From Vandiemenella viatica (Eukaryota; Arthropoda; Insecta; Orthoptera; Morabidae), in assembly GCA_031002005.1 (NCBI GenBank), contig JARYHS010008074.1, positions 183,978,494 to 184,042,493 on the forward strand: a DNA stretch of 64,000 nucleotides, written 5' to 3'. Numbering within the stretch: position 1 is the first letter of the stretch; every line of letters begins with the position of its first letter. A model generated the notes under the pieces. That model had not been told where the DNA came from, ran no database searches, and saw only the letters and a list, made by a program, of their open reading frames with translations. The position numbers were made by a program, and so were the translations under genes. Below, in pieces: positions 32,326 to 45,173 of the stretch.

Positions 32326-34084
32326 TTTCTGTCGCTGGAGATGGGCTACATCAAACTTCCAGAATCATTTCAATATACACACTATCAGTAACAGAGCCAA
32401 ACAGAGAGTTCACTAAATATAAATATTATTATTGTTTTACGTACGAGCGTTATCGAGAACTTAAGCACTAACTTAACGTCGCTCATTAAACAAGATAATG
32501 AATGATGGGCCAGCGCTGAATATGATCTACTACGCATTGTGGTAGATACTGTCTGCTTACATCAGTTTTATTTTTCTTGAAGCATTTCAGATATAGGACG
32601 AATACTAATGACCTTTTAAAGCCATTTCAAATACTAAGCTCTTTCTTTTATGGTATTATTCGACACGACGATCATTTTCTAATTGTTATCTGTCCGCAAA
32701 TCGTGTAAATTGCAAAAAAAAAAAAGTTTTCAACATCCAGTTGCTAGACGACGACGCCCCTGTAAAATGTTGACTGAGTTTGATAAGAAATAGCAGATTG
32801 CTTTATGCGCCGCGCAGAAAATTAACTTGCGAAAGAGCGGTTTCGATGAGTCTATTACAGACACCATATTCGGTTTTGATGACACGAAAGTGTGAGTCAC
32901 AAATCTGACTCAGATGCTGTCTATCCAAGTCTGGGGATGACTTCATGCATTCTCTCAATTCTTCTCAATGTTGTTCTTCAGCGCGTAAATATTGGAGAAA
33001 TTTAATTAGAAGTTAGGAAGGTTGTCGTTGATTGCTGAGTCCTCATTACGGTTACCAGAAATTAAAGGCAAGTTACAACAATGTTAAGTTAAATAGGTAA
33101 CTGCGTATGGCGGTATTAGCCGAGCGATCAGGAATGACATTTCGGCCGTCACCGTGAGAGCTTCAGTTGTCTGCGCAGTTTGGATATTGAGTTTAAAAAA
33201 CGAACTGAATGCGCGCATGTTTTAAACACACGTCCACTCATTATGAACCTGGCTATTGTACGGCATTTTTAACAGTTTTAATAAAGTATGAAATGGCAGA
33301 ATTTTGCGCTTCAATCTGTGCATCAGTGCGCATTAAGCACTTGAAGGAAGGGTGGGGTGGGAGGGCATTGCAGTTTCTGCAGCCATTGATCAACTAGATG
33401 TAGAATGATAATCCGTGGGTGATTTCATGTTTGCATGTGCTAGTCATGGAACAACAAAAAAATGCAGAGGCAATCATAGTTTATAGAGATTTTTTATAAA
33501 TTAAGTTTGAAGGTGGTTGTGGAACGTGAGCTACTTTTCCATGTATCACATGACGAGAATGCATTGCTGTAGATATGTGGTGTTTTAAAGCAACAGAGAT
33601 AAAGCATTCGATCCTCAGCTAACAAAATTTACTGTAAAGGGTTCTATCCTCAAATAGAGTTGTAATTTTTCTACTAAAAGGAAATTCCCACGGAACTTTT
33701 ACAAGTTTCGTATTAAATATGCGATTAAAAGTACAGGATACATAGCAGTGTGTGTTAACTTAGGAGTGGTAAAAATTGTTTGCGAACTTTTACAAATGGA
33801 TTCACAAAAAAAAGTTTATTTTGACCTTACGAAACTGAAAGTTAAACAGGGTTCACTATTCTACTTAGCCTTTGGTTCTGTGTAAACGCTCACCAGAAGG
33901 TGGGTGTAGTATGAAAAGTTTTTGACCTGAACTCTGGAAGATGAAATTTCATGAGAATTTGGTGGTCATCATGACAATATCTGCCATCCTAGGAGAAAAA
34001 GTAAACTAAACTTATTCGGGCTACCCTTCTATCAAAGTTGTTTTCGACTCGTTTTTCTATAGTGTAGCTGTGCGGTTGTAAGGG
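32326..34084. other. Unassigned sequence
   Basis: No exon or repeat recognised. A short segment at 33108-33180 (ggtattagccgagcg ... gagagcttcag) is weakly tRNA/SINE-head-like. There is a 12-bp A run near 32715. Confidence 0.4.
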
Positions 34085-34260
34085 TCATGGACAGGAGCAT
34101 TGGGCCACTGTTCACGCCTCGGATTGGCGCGTGGCCGGCTGGTTGGGTCTGTATCGACCGCCCACGCGAATCGGGCCCGAGCGGGGTCAGGCGGACACGG
34201 AGGCTAAACTGGCACCCACTGTACCTGCCGTGAACAGAGACGATGTTGTTGACCTTTGGC
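34085..34260. other. GC- and CpG-rich island, unexplained
   Basis: About 170 bp rich in CpG (for example ggattggcgcgtggccgg, cgaccgcccacgcg, gcccgagcggggtcagg) stand out from AT-rich flanks. No frame shows a recognisable domain, and no inverted ends or target duplication are evident. It could be a transposon fragment, a CpG-island promoter or a structured-RNA remnant. Confidence 0.5.
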
Positions 34261-36221
34261 TAAATCCGAGACGTAAAGGAAATGAAAGCTGCTAATCCTG
34301 ATTCTTTAAGGAGGGACTGTTAACACTAGTAATATGTTTGACTTGCGACATTTGGATTTCATTTTACTTTCTTTGTTCATTTGGTAGTAATACAAATGAC
34401 TGGTGAACATTAACCAGCCATAGTTGTTCAAAATTGTGGAAGAGGTAATGGTGTCAAACTCCAAGTTACTATATGTATCAGTAGGCACACTCCATTGTAA
34501 ATTTAGATACATTTGCGTGAAGATGGACGTTGTACGGCAGACCAATCGATGGGGACCATAGGTGTATAGTGGCATTCCTTAGAGATGACATTTTAAGAAA
34601 GCGTTACCTCCTAATCTCTCACTATCAAATTAAGCTGGCGACATTCTGAGAGTGCTCTTCGTCTCAGGCAAGAACTCTGCTTAGCCCATGGATGCGACAT
34701 GCAATTAACAGCTCGCCGCCTTTTGTGACGACATCTGGCTCCCTCACTCCACTGCAGTAGCCAACCAGTCTCCCATTTATTGTTTGATTTTAGGCAGCGT
34801 GTTTGTTCCAGCTTTCTTACATGTATCGAATACATCACACTCCCTTGATTCCATCCTCATATTATCTTGCGCCCTCGTTACTATATGTGTTTTTCTTTTA
34901 ATTGATATTAATATTCCGTATGCGTAAATTATGGTAATACGTATTCTGCCATTTGTACCTTGTCATTTATATAATGTAATAAATCAAAATGATCATTACG
35001 CCATATTGTTCACGAAAGACCCAAACTCTGCGACATGCATAAGAAGTGAGGGGACACTGTTGAATGCGATCTGTCCATCGAAGGAGGACTTAAAGCTTGG
35101 CGACTGCCTTGTTAAGAGCAGGCTAGAGAGAGAGAGTGATGCCCTCTCCCTCCTTCGTCTTAATACACTACACACGTTTCACGTAAAAGCCGTCTACACA
35201 TAAACTTTAACACTACTGTAAACACATGGGAGAAGTGAACGGGAACTCCGCCCTTTCCCAGGACTTTTTTTATCGAGTAATAACATCATCCATAGGATTG
35301 CAGTCTTTCGAGGGACTAGATATTTTCCTTTCTGAATTGAAAGTGAATTTCAATTTCATCATCAGTTGAGAAGAAATTTTTTTGCAAATATCAGCATGAC
35401 CATTGATCCAATAAGATTTCCTGAAAGTATAATATAGTTTAACACTGATAGTAGAAGCGTTTTTACCCTCCGTTGTCGAAGGGACGAGTGACCCGGTAAT
35501 GATAAATAGTAATTGTTGAATTCTTTCATACTCCTGGTTCCTTTCGTCCGGGATTTCAATACAAGAGTGTTAACAACGTATTTAGCTCACACCAAGCAAG
35601 CGTTGAACTCTAGCCGTGACCAGGATTCGTACAGTCGACTTCTCGATACACATTCTTGTACTCAGTTCTAAGTCAGACTGAATATATAGAGAATGTTGGA
35701 CTAGTTACTTACAAATTGACTTTACTAACATAATCAGTTACCCTTACAACATCGTCGTTACCTGAGAATTACGTAAAGGACCTTTCATTGTTAGACGCAT
35801 GAGAAGAATAGAAAATGTAAACAGAATTCAGATATAATACCAGTGCTTAACTTCAGTTACGGGCTGAACAGCTGTTAAATTCTCTTTTTAAATATTCGAT
35901 AAATTGCATAAAATTTTTAATAAATTTCTAATAAAAGAAGTGGATGTAAGAGTTATAGTCGTAGTGAATCTAAGCTGAAAGATCGTCAGTGAAAAAAAAT
36001 TATTTTCTCTACATAATTACCGTAATTATTCTAGAGTGATTAATATCTTCCTCCTACTGTTATTGTTTTTTGATCGTAGATTTGGTATATCAGCCGGCGT
36101 GTGATGGACCCTAACCTCTCGTATGGGGAGGAAATGAAGTGTAAGAATTTATCCAAGAACTGTTTGTTTCATGCTAACCTGTCTCTGATAAGTGAAAATA
36201 ATAAGCGCCTGATTTATGGGA
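34261..36221. other. Unassigned sequence
   Basis: Nothing recognisable; a short GA microsatellite lies near 35127. ORFs here are short and have no domain features. Confidence 0.4.
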
Positions 36222-36450
36222 CTTCAGTACCGAGCGTAGTAGTGAGCGTTAACGCTCTGGCCTCGCATTATGGAGGACGGGGGTTCGAATCCCTACTAGG
36301 CCATTCAGATTTGGGTTTTCACTCCAGGGGAATGCCGGGATGCTTCCTTCTAAAGGTCATAGTCGAATTCCATTCTGTTACTTGCCCCAGTTCTTTACCG
36401 CCTCTAATGACCTCGACGTCGACGAGGCGTAAAGCCATAAGCAGAAAAAG
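36222..36450 (+). mobile_element. SINE-A copy, nearly full length
   Basis: The A-box region is taccgagcgtagtagtg; the B box is gggttcgaatccc; the body is cagatttgggttttcact and aatgccgggatgcttcc; and the 3' end is tctaatgacctcgacgtcga followed by aggcgtaaagcc. A 17-bp deletion removes part of the ccatggtttcccc segment. No clear target duplication is seen. Confidence 0.9.
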
Positions 36451-37929
36451 GGTACCTTCGTAGCTTTCGCTAAATTGGTATGTAACTGAAGACGATTAAT
36501 ATCAGTCTGTAAATAGCATTAACTTGCTTGCTAATCATGATGCTACACAAATGAAATAAGCAGTTTTAAATTTCAAACTGGAAACGAAACGTGATTGAGA
36601 AAACTCACGTTTATTCGAGTTAGAGGTTGCATTTAAAAAGTTGCCAGTTATCGTCTGCAATCACCATTCTCTTTACCAGTCTTGCAACTGGCGAACTATC
36701 AAGTCTCAAGTGTAGTGTGATATGAGATAGATACTGCGAAGTAACTTCGTCTGTTACTTTTCTGTACAAAACAAGCACGAAAATTACAGACGTAATAGAA
36801 AATATAATTCTTTCTTACCAACTGCTTTTTTTTGTTTGTTAATTCTTTTCGCCAAAGAATTATGGTCTCCAGCACAACTCATATTTTAGAAAATTTAGTG
36901 CCACCCAGCATACCAAGTCTGATAGGTAAGGAATGCACTTGATATTGTCATCCACTAACAAGCAGTAGTTAAGAAGAAGTTTTCGACTATAGACCCTCCA
37001 CCCAAAACCTGATTGTAACAGATGATCCATCAGTTCACTATTCGTGAACTAGTGTCTCTGATGCCAATCACTTTATTTGAGTCACATGGACCACAAGAGA
37101 CGTTAGTCTGCACGTCCGGCTTTCCTGCTTATTGGGTTGCCGAACGGTTCAGGCGCTGCCAAAACGATTTGGACGCTAGTCTGATTAAACACAACACCGA
37201 AACTGTATGCTTAATCGCAACAGAGCCCTCGTTGTACTTTTTACAGTACAGTCATCTGGAGAGTAGTCGGTCTCGTAGTACACAACAAGAGATCATTAAC
37301 AGCAGCAGGGATCGTTGATTTTCTCGCTAGTGGGATGGACTCTTGCCATTAGAAGTGTAGAAGGCGGAGTAGGAATAGACTGAGCACTCCTACATTCCTG
37401 ACCAAGCTTCGTAAATTATTTTCCGCAGTGGTCTTGAAGAATGATGTACTGTTCTGTCGTTTCTGCATCAGAGCTAAGGATGTTATAAATTGAATAACGT
37501 GGTTAATGTTATAATACTTGACAACATTAAAAAATTGTTTGTACTAACGTTTCGATTACCGAACTGCAATCTGAAGAAACTCTAACCGAACATAACTGAT
37601 GTAGGAAAAAAACAGTTTACAGAACACACAGAATGAAATGAAATTCGAACACTGAATCTGAAAAGGTTTGATACCATACTGACTGCTATTTCTATGAATG
37701 TTGTTGTTCGAATGAAGCTTTTGGGATGCTTTGAGCAAAAGAAGATTCGCGGCGAATAAATTTTTAAAACGTTTAAAATTGTATGTAAACTTTTGCGTCT
37801 CTGTTCGCAGCGGAGAAACAGGTTTAGAATTTGGCGTCAAACTAATTACTTCAATTTCTAGTTTTAGCATTCTGATCCTATGAAACATCTTAATTGAATA
37901 AGCTTTAAACCTATTAATAACTTGTGGAA
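36451..37929. other. Unassigned sequence
   Basis: No exon or classified repeat recognised. Open frames at 37022-37318 (plus) and 37556-37888 (minus) have no recognisable motifs or splice context. Confidence 0.4.
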
Positions 37930-37990
37930 GAATCTCTGCAAGTAGAGACAGTATGGTAGGTTACATTTTGAAACATGCTAGATTAAGGGA
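37930..37990 (+). mobile_element. Short RTE LINE 3' fragment
   Basis: The stretch gtagagacagtatggtagg ... ttttgaaacatgctagatt matches 26640-26690 of the RTE LINE (gagacaggctggtagg ... attttgagacatgctgg) in the C-terminal coding part. Its ends are not defined. Confidence 0.6.
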
Positions 37991-38208
37991 ATATAATACA
38001 AAGATAAGAAGACATGACTCAAACAAGAGACTATTAAAAAATCCACTACTTCTGTTATATGTAATTATGTTTATTACAGCCTTTCCAATCATATCTAATA
38101 AAACTTTATCATAAACCGTAAGAATCACTCCACCTTAAAATATCTTTTCACCCGCTTTTTTATTTTTTATTTTTATGGGCTAAAACTTTTATAACTAGAG
38201 GTGCGGGT

Positions 38209-38628
38209 CTGTATTTGTTATTTATTTAATGAAGTGTCTCGCTAACGGAGCTATTATTAGCCCGCCTTCTGCAAGCCACTACTTCAGAAAAAAACGAAAG
38301 TGAAAGTTGATGAGTTGTAAATCGGCCGTTATCCGCCTACGAGTGTTATTAAACGCTTTCTCCCGTAGTAAAACATTCAGTTTATAATCGATTGTTCTGT
38401 GTGTTAAGCACAAGAAAGTAAAATCTTGTGTGACACACGGAACAGGGACGGTTCATGACACCAACTTGCACTCTTTGTTAACAGTCGGCACACGGCACTG
38501 AATCGAGCGACTTACTGCCGATTGACAAATCATCAACTTTCGTTTTTTCTGACTTAGCTCATTGCGGAAGAGCATGACGGGAATAATTCCGTTAACGAGA
38601 CACTTCATAAAATAAATAACAAATACAG
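38209..38628. mobile_element. MITE with inverted repeats of about 120 bp
   Basis: The left end ctgtatttgttatttattt pairs with the inverse of the right end. Pairing continues through atgaagtgtctcg, taacgga, tcagaaaaaaacgaaag, gttgatga and atcgg, giving two arms of about 120 bp around a 180-bp centre. No ORF and no clear target duplication. The family is unassigned; long subterminal inverted arms suggest a foldback-type MITE. Confidence 0.75.
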
Positions 38629-39584
38629 TATACAGTACGCAATTAATAGTCTGTTAGAACGACACATAGAAAATAAAGTGAATCTCATTGGATTGCACTA
38701 AATACATATTAACATTATTCAACAATGTTATCTGCAAATTTGTTAACAGTATCAAGAAAACTAAGGGGCAGTTCATTGAGCCATAACCTTCTGCTAAGAG
38801 AATTATCTTGTTTTAATGACAAGTAGTTCCGTGTATAACATTCCAACAGATAATGAAATAGAATCGTTCGTTAATTCTTCGCAAGATTATTTATTGAAGC
38901 GTGGGAGTAAAACAATAGGCTAGTATTCGTTTTCTGAAGTCTAAGCGATTTATGTAATAACGCAGTTTTAAAACTGATGGTCATGGCTAGAACAGATTGG
39001 GTTATGTATTCCTAATCCCTGGTGGGTTTACTGGAAACGTTACGGTCTGAGCAAGTTTCCTGCTTGTGAAATCAGATTTTAATTCGAGTAGTAGGCTTTG
39101 TGCCAGAACGTCTGTCCATAAATGTTCCGCCGTTATGTCATCTATCAGAATGAAACTTCGGATTTTTTCCTCCGGGTCAGAACGACTAGAGATCAACGCA
39201 CGCAGTGGATTATGGTAATAAATGTAGTAAGGTGCTAAATTCCTTAAGCGTGATTTTATAAAATCTCTACAACAAAGAGCAAGTTAAATTTTAAGAAATG
39301 TGGGATATACTGCTTCCATGAATTGTTTTTGTTACTTATTCATTCCTCTTTTTAAGCCTTGCTACAATATTTATTAATTGAATAAACAACATTATTTTAA
39401 GGTTTTCTCCTTCTTTTCCATGTCTTGGTTAGCTCAATTTTTACCTCTTGTTTCATTGAAATTACATATCTGCTTTATCCAACAGCAGCAAATGTCTTTG
39501 AAATGGGGCTGTGTGGTCAGAAGGACTTTAAAACTTTGAATGGTTTTTTTACGAAACTTGAAACCATTTTTTTTCTCGGCTTAA
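38629..39584. other. Unassigned sequence
   Basis: Nothing recognisable; no repeat boundaries or coding signals. Confidence 0.4.
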
Positions 39585-39790
39585 CGGTTCGTAAACGTCG
39601 AGCTCATTAAAGCGAGGAGAGGACAGAAGTCTAGGAACGGGAAAGGATTCGGTCCTGGCGATTGAAGCCTTTGAAGGAACTATCACGTATTCACCGGGAG
39701 TGTTTTCGGGAAACTATGGAAAACCGAATTAGGATGGCCGGATCGGGGATATAACCCGACGTTAACCGCTCGTCCACCATCATCGGTTTG
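39585..39790 (-). mobile_element. SINE-A copy, diverged
   Basis: At the left the complement of the 3' end (gtaaacgtcgagctcatta); then gaaggaactatcacgtattc, ggaaaaccgaattaggatgg and the B box region (cggggatataacccg) with one disrupted position. Confidence 0.75.
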
Positions 39791-41869
39791 GTTTTCTATT
39801 ACTTTTTGTTTTTAAGGCACTTCAGCGCGTTACTTCCTACTGAAGCCTAGTTTGTAGAAAAAGATACAGATAGCCAATTATTGTTGTTTGTAAAAAATGT
39901 ATTTGAAGTCTGCTTCGCAGGATATCATTGAGACAAATCAATGATAATCTACTAGTAACCGCGACGTTTTTTTTATATTCAGTTTTAAAAAATCTGTCTG
40001 CTAGTACTCTTTCACAGTTATGCAGTCGTCAAGTTCAACTGTTATATACAACGCAGGTAGTCGAGAAGTTTTGCACTGGTAATTGTGACTTTAAAAAGTC
40101 GTCTTGGAGTTATGTTTTAAATTTCGGTGCAGATGCTGTTCTCAGGTGAAATATCTATCAAAATTAAAATTAGAAAAATCATTAGTATGACTCATTATCA
40201 GCTAATCACAAGATGAGCTAACGATTTTTAATATTTCTTGACATTCGAATTACTTAGTTTTAGTAATTGGTGCACGCTTTGACGGAATGCCCCTAGATTG
40301 AAAGGAATGGTGTTTACCCAAGAGACTCGCTCTAGAGCGTTAGGTCTAAATTTAATTGCATATTACCATCCTACGTCGTAGTTAAAACACTGGTATCTTA
40401 TGTATCGTCTTTTCAAGTTTTTTTTATGTGCGGATTGCATCCACTGAACGTCTTGGCCCTGTGATGAAATCCTGCTCCTGGCAGCGGTAATTATTTTCAT
40501 GTTTTAGTGTTCGTTATTCGTGTGTTGGAAGCGAATCTGCAAGTCACCTCAGCAAGAAGAACTCGACGGAATGACACTGCAATCTGGCCGTGGCCTCGTT
40601 GGATGCACAGCTTTGTAGTATTAAAGTGTTTTTTGATTCGTTTGCCACTGAAGCAAAAACAATTTAAAATGAAAGATATTCTGCTAGTTGTCACTAGTCA
40701 GCTGAATATTTTTAAGAAATTGTTCGCAAAAAATATTTATTATTATAACAGCAATGTCTTTAATTTCACACACCAATTAATTAGCCAATTAAACCTATCT
40801 GGAAGTAACACGTGATATCGAAAGCAGTAGATCGATTTCTGAAAAACATTGTTTTAGCCTGCCTATTTCATTTTGAACTGATTGAAGTTAATAATTTACA
40901 ATGAGAATAGTCTATTGTATTGTGAAAAGAAATAGGGAACGTTATTTTAGTACTAGTTACTGTAATTTTCCAGCATCTACAGGACATATCGCGATCGCAT
41001 TGGTGGAACGCGTGCCTTTTCTGTGCTGCACAACATGTTCATTCTGCCAAGACGTGCGCGAGTAGGTGTTTGTCTAGAACCAGAAGTGTTAAGATTTAAA
41101 ACTATGAAAATCAATGCGGCAACTGTGAAGTATGAGAGTTATTTAAGCCGATATATGTTTTAAAGTAGACTATGTCGTCGTATTTGACGTTGTCGAGAAG
41201 TAACTTGTAAACATTTTGCAATTAATCGATTTATAACCGTGAATTGAAACTAACATGGTTGGTGCAACTTGATGGATCAGAACAGTTTATTTAATGATTT
41301 TCGGTGTTCTTTTATTTTGTAATGTGAAGCTTTAAGCTTCTGTTATTATTTGCTTGTTTCTCAACCCGCAGTCTTCGGGTAATCTATCTGCACTCAATGT
41401 AGAAAAATCCACGGTGTACATCGCTGACTGGATTATTGTAGTCCATACGCAAGCTGTGCAAGTTCAACAACCCTTTTTCCCCCCGGCAATCAATACGAAG
41501 ATTAATTGGCAGCAATTCTCCATTCTTCCAGTTTCTGCATGTTACTCCCCATTTGACCATAACTTTCAGAGCCTTTTTTAAATAAATCGTTCCGCATGCT
41601 GTAAAGGTGGTCTTCCCTTGACTCTCATCTGTCTCTAACCTTTATAAGGAACTTATTATCTTCTCTACTTCTGAGAGATGAAGATTCGCAGCAGTCGAAT
41701 CAAAATTTCTCAAATCTTTTCCCACTTTCATCTTCCAGTTGAAGGATTTTTTTGCTTGGAAAATGCTACTTGATTCTTTCTTGCTTTGTCCATCCCTTGT
41801 GATCTTGCCTCTCCCGTATTTCCTCTTCGTAGCCGCCTGATAATCAAGGAACCCAACAGTTTGTGTAAT
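39791..41869. other. Unassigned sequence
   Basis: No exon or classified repeat recognised. The plus-strand open frame at 40507-40815 has no recognisable domain. Confidence 0.4.
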
Positions 41870-42030
41870 CCGAACCAAGGAATCATTTTGAAATATTTCA
41901 CACACAAAACGAGTTTTGTCAGAGTTGAAGTGCGGAATAAAAGCTTTGAAACCCCCCAGCCAAGATCGGGATTCGAACCTGGGACCTTTCAATCACTAGT
42001 CGGACGCCTTAACTACTGAGATACCTACCA
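41870..42030 (-). mobile_element. SINE-B head and partial body
   Basis: On the minus strand, a tRNA-like head has A box ggtatctcagtagttaagg and B box ggttcgaatcccg, and runs into an unclear body. The head shape would also suit a tRNA, but no acceptor stem pairs. Confidence 0.65.
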
Positions 42031-42390
42031 TACCATTCACAACAATTAATTAAATCTACAGTTTCTATAAGTACGGAAGCTCTACTAACACTTGAGAGTA
42101 TCCTAGAAAGTTTTCATTATTAGAGTGCTAGCTAGCTAGGTGTTGTTTTATCTCAAGAGTTCCCTGCGCCCTCGTTTCCGAATCCGTCCTTCCGGCCAGC
42201 CCGTAGTCTGGCACCAGACTCAAAATACAGCAGTCTGCGCTGTGTGGACGTCTGCCAAACCTCCCGCACGCCTCTCAGCTTCTTGCTTGGCACTGTCGTC
42301 CCAGGTACAATCCCAACACCAGCACAGCTGCATAGCATAGTGCATAAACATGTACTGCACTTGCCTAACTTGAAAATGGAGCATAAATGT

Positions 42391-44257
42391 TACAGTTGTA
42401 AAAATAACGATGTATTCGTTATTGAGTAATGGGTTCGTCGCCTGACTCGAAGTACCGAATAGTTACTCACAAATTCATTTCGTTACTCGCATGTTTCGTT
42501 ACTCGCATTTGTCGTATAGATACGAACACCTTACAGCTCTTGCAGGTAACTAATTTTGCCAACGTAAAGACTAATTTTGTACTTTTTATTTCGTGTAACA
42601 TTAAAATTTACAGTGCATAATTTGTAAATAGAAAATTTGTATGGATAATTTGAGATAGTTACTGTTTTTTAATTGATAGTAGTGAGGTTTAGTGAGGTTT
42701 ATTGATTTCAAACATTTATGAAATTTGTTTATTTTAAGAATTAATACCTTCTATTTTATTTTATAGTGTAATTTACAATATAAAAGAGTTGTCTAATAGT
42801 TTTTGATATACATCTCTGCACTTGTTGTGTTGTAATAATATATAATAAAATTGCTATGGAGCATACGCTCCGGTGGCAATTTCTCTACACAATCATCTTC
42901 CCCCCTTTCCTGCATCCGCCTACATTTGCCCTCTACAAATTTTAACTTTAAATTCTTTCAACGTTTTTGGTAAATTATTCATAATTTCTCTTGGTAACTT
43001 TTTCCATTCCTTGAAACCCTTACCTAAAAATAGAATCTTCCTAAATCCTTGTGCCTGAAATCAAGTGCAATATTGTGGTCATATTCATCTTTTCCCTTCC
43101 AAGCATTGCTTTTAATTCTTACACCAATATCTTTCTTTCCCTGCCTCACCATCAATATAAGCCTTGTACACCCTCCTCCTGTCTTCCAATGAATCCCATT
43201 CCATCTCTTTATCATATCTGTTACTGATTGCGTTCTGCGATAATTTCCAGAAACAAATCTAGCAGCCCTTTTTTGCAGTTACAGAATTCCATTAAACAAG
43301 TTACAACGACTTTATTCCTTTTGCTTGGTTTTAGTTTTGTATTATTACCGCAGAATCGATGTGATCAATCATCAATGCGGTTCTGGCTTTGAAGTTGAAT
43401 GTTTGTTGTAACCGCGACGCAATAACAATTACGAATCTAATCGCATGTTTGTCCTGAACCTTTGTTATTTATTTAAAAGTTTTGAATGTTGATAGTTTTA
43501 AAATGAAACAATTAACGCTGGAGTTAATAGTATTTTGCCTGCAGGCACGATTTGATTGACAAACCTATCACAAAAAGATGAAGAATTTACAAAAATAAAT
43601 GAAAACCGTAAAGGTAGACACTGGGGAAACCTCCTCTTTAAAAACGAAATACTTTGATGAGATTATAATATTTGTTAAATATATGTCCCATTATCACATC
43701 AGGATTCTATGCAGGGTTTTGAGCAGGCTACTTTAAAAAGTAACCATCATTAGTTGTTGTCACTAGATATGCCACTGTCAGGTGAAAGGTCAGGTATTTT
43801 TTTGGTATGCAAACAGGTGTTCGTTTTGAAATTAGATTATTGTTTCGTATATAATATTCATTATAGTAAATCAAGTGTAAATTCAGAGGTTTTTCGTAAG
43901 ATCCATGTGCTAATTTCTTGACTTTAAAGTTTTATCCAAATGTACAACTTACCTTAACTTATTTGATTAAATAAACAATTTACTTAAACTTTAACAAGTA
44001 CGTATGCGATGCGATGCAATAGAATTACCTTGGATGCAGTGCTTCATGCTAGTGTTCGATTGTACCGAAAGTAACGAGTAACGAAACGATACGATAGTAA
44101 CGAAGTTAACCCGTACACGACACGACTCGATACCATGTTTCATGCTATTGTTCGATTGTACCGAAAGTAACTAGTAACGATTCGAAAGTAAGGGTATTGA
44201 TTGGTTTAGTAACGAATACATACGGGTACAGAATTTCTCGTTACTTTTACAGCTCTA
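42391..44257. mobile_element. hAT-type element, 1.87 kb, non-coding, with 8-bp target duplication
   Basis: The left end TACAGTTGTAAAAATAACG and the inverse of the right end, TAGAGCTGTAAAAGTAACG, are flanked by perfect direct repeats ATAAATGT (42383-42390 and 44258-44265). Subterminal regions are rich in GTAACGA/CGTTACT motifs on both sides; a segment of about 100 bp near the right end is duplicated (44041 and 44141). No transposase frame is seen. A CR1/Jockey LINE 3' fragment is nested inside at 42853-43290. Confidence 0.8.
42853..43290 (-). mobile_element. CR1/Jockey-type LINE 3' fragment nested in the hAT element
   Basis: Third copy of the family at 5645 and 16337. From the right: AARFVSGNYRR-type sequence, RSVTDMIK-like, W(D/N)SxEDRR, KDIGVRIKSNAWKGKDEYDH and LDFRHKDLGRFYF, then the shared 3' UTR (complement of ctcctacatttgccct-like and ggagcat). 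Frameshifted and 5'-truncated. Confidence 0.8.
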
Positions 44258-44933
44258 ATAAATGTGATTGAGAATACCCAAATGCAGTGCTATAAACAAG
44301 CATGCGAAGAAATCTCATCGTGACGAGGCATTACGTCAGTCCTTATATTAAGCATCATTTCCAGTTTCATCATGCGGCTACTCTCTCTGGGCAACAGGAC
44401 ATATTTTGCGTGTGACGACCTGATCTGCAGTAGGGAAGGCTGATCTCAGTGTTCCACCTCGCAGCTAATCGGATCACTGTAACTGTAACAGTCATTCGGT
44501 CGTTTTAAGGAGACAAATTATTGGGTAATTACTGCCACTACTCTCTTCATTCTACATAAAATCTTCGTGTTTCTTACTCCATGATTAATAGTCGTGACAA
44601 GGTGAATGATTGTATAAAGACTTATCAGTTTCCTAATTACATATGTTCTACTCCTAAACACATTATAATATTCAGTGATGAAAAACATCTCTATTGGCAT
44701 AACAGCGATTACTTTGATATCAAATATTTTTCCGATCACTAACTAGTAATAAATTGTGTTGCAATTCTTCTAGTTAAGTGCTGAACCTGGCCAGACAGGT
44801 CGTTCACGAGGAATAAAATGTAGTCGCTTCTACGATAAAGTTAATTTTAAAGCAGCCGTTTACCCACTTCTCTCAGGATCAGAGAGAAATATTTCCATAC
44901 TTAGCTTTCGAAAGTTCTAAAATACCTTAACAT

Positions 44934-45092
44934 AGTCGAAGGTAAGAACTGTAGAGGAAGAAGAGATTAGAATATATGAAGCAGATAATTGAGGACGTGG
45001 GTTGTAAGGGATATGTAGAGATGAAGAGGTTAGCACAAGAAGGAATGGAGGATTGCATCAAACAAGTCGAAAGACTGATGACAGAAAAAAAA
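44934..45092 (+). mobile_element. RTE LINE 3' terminus, 5'-truncated
   Basis: It begins agtcgaaggtaagaactgt, matching 26706 onward of the RTE LINE, and encodes LEYMKQIIEDVGCKGYVEMK then RLAQEGMEDC in a better-preserved frame. It continues past the point where the 26.7-kb copy is lost in the gap, so it shows the missing C-terminus and the short A-rich 3' end (gacagaaaaaaaa). Confidence 0.85.
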
Positions 45093-45173
45093 ACCTTAAC
45101 ACGATTTGATAATCGAGGTGTATTCCCAGAAATTGGGTTTAAAGCGATACTCGCCCTTAAATTGTGTTATAGG

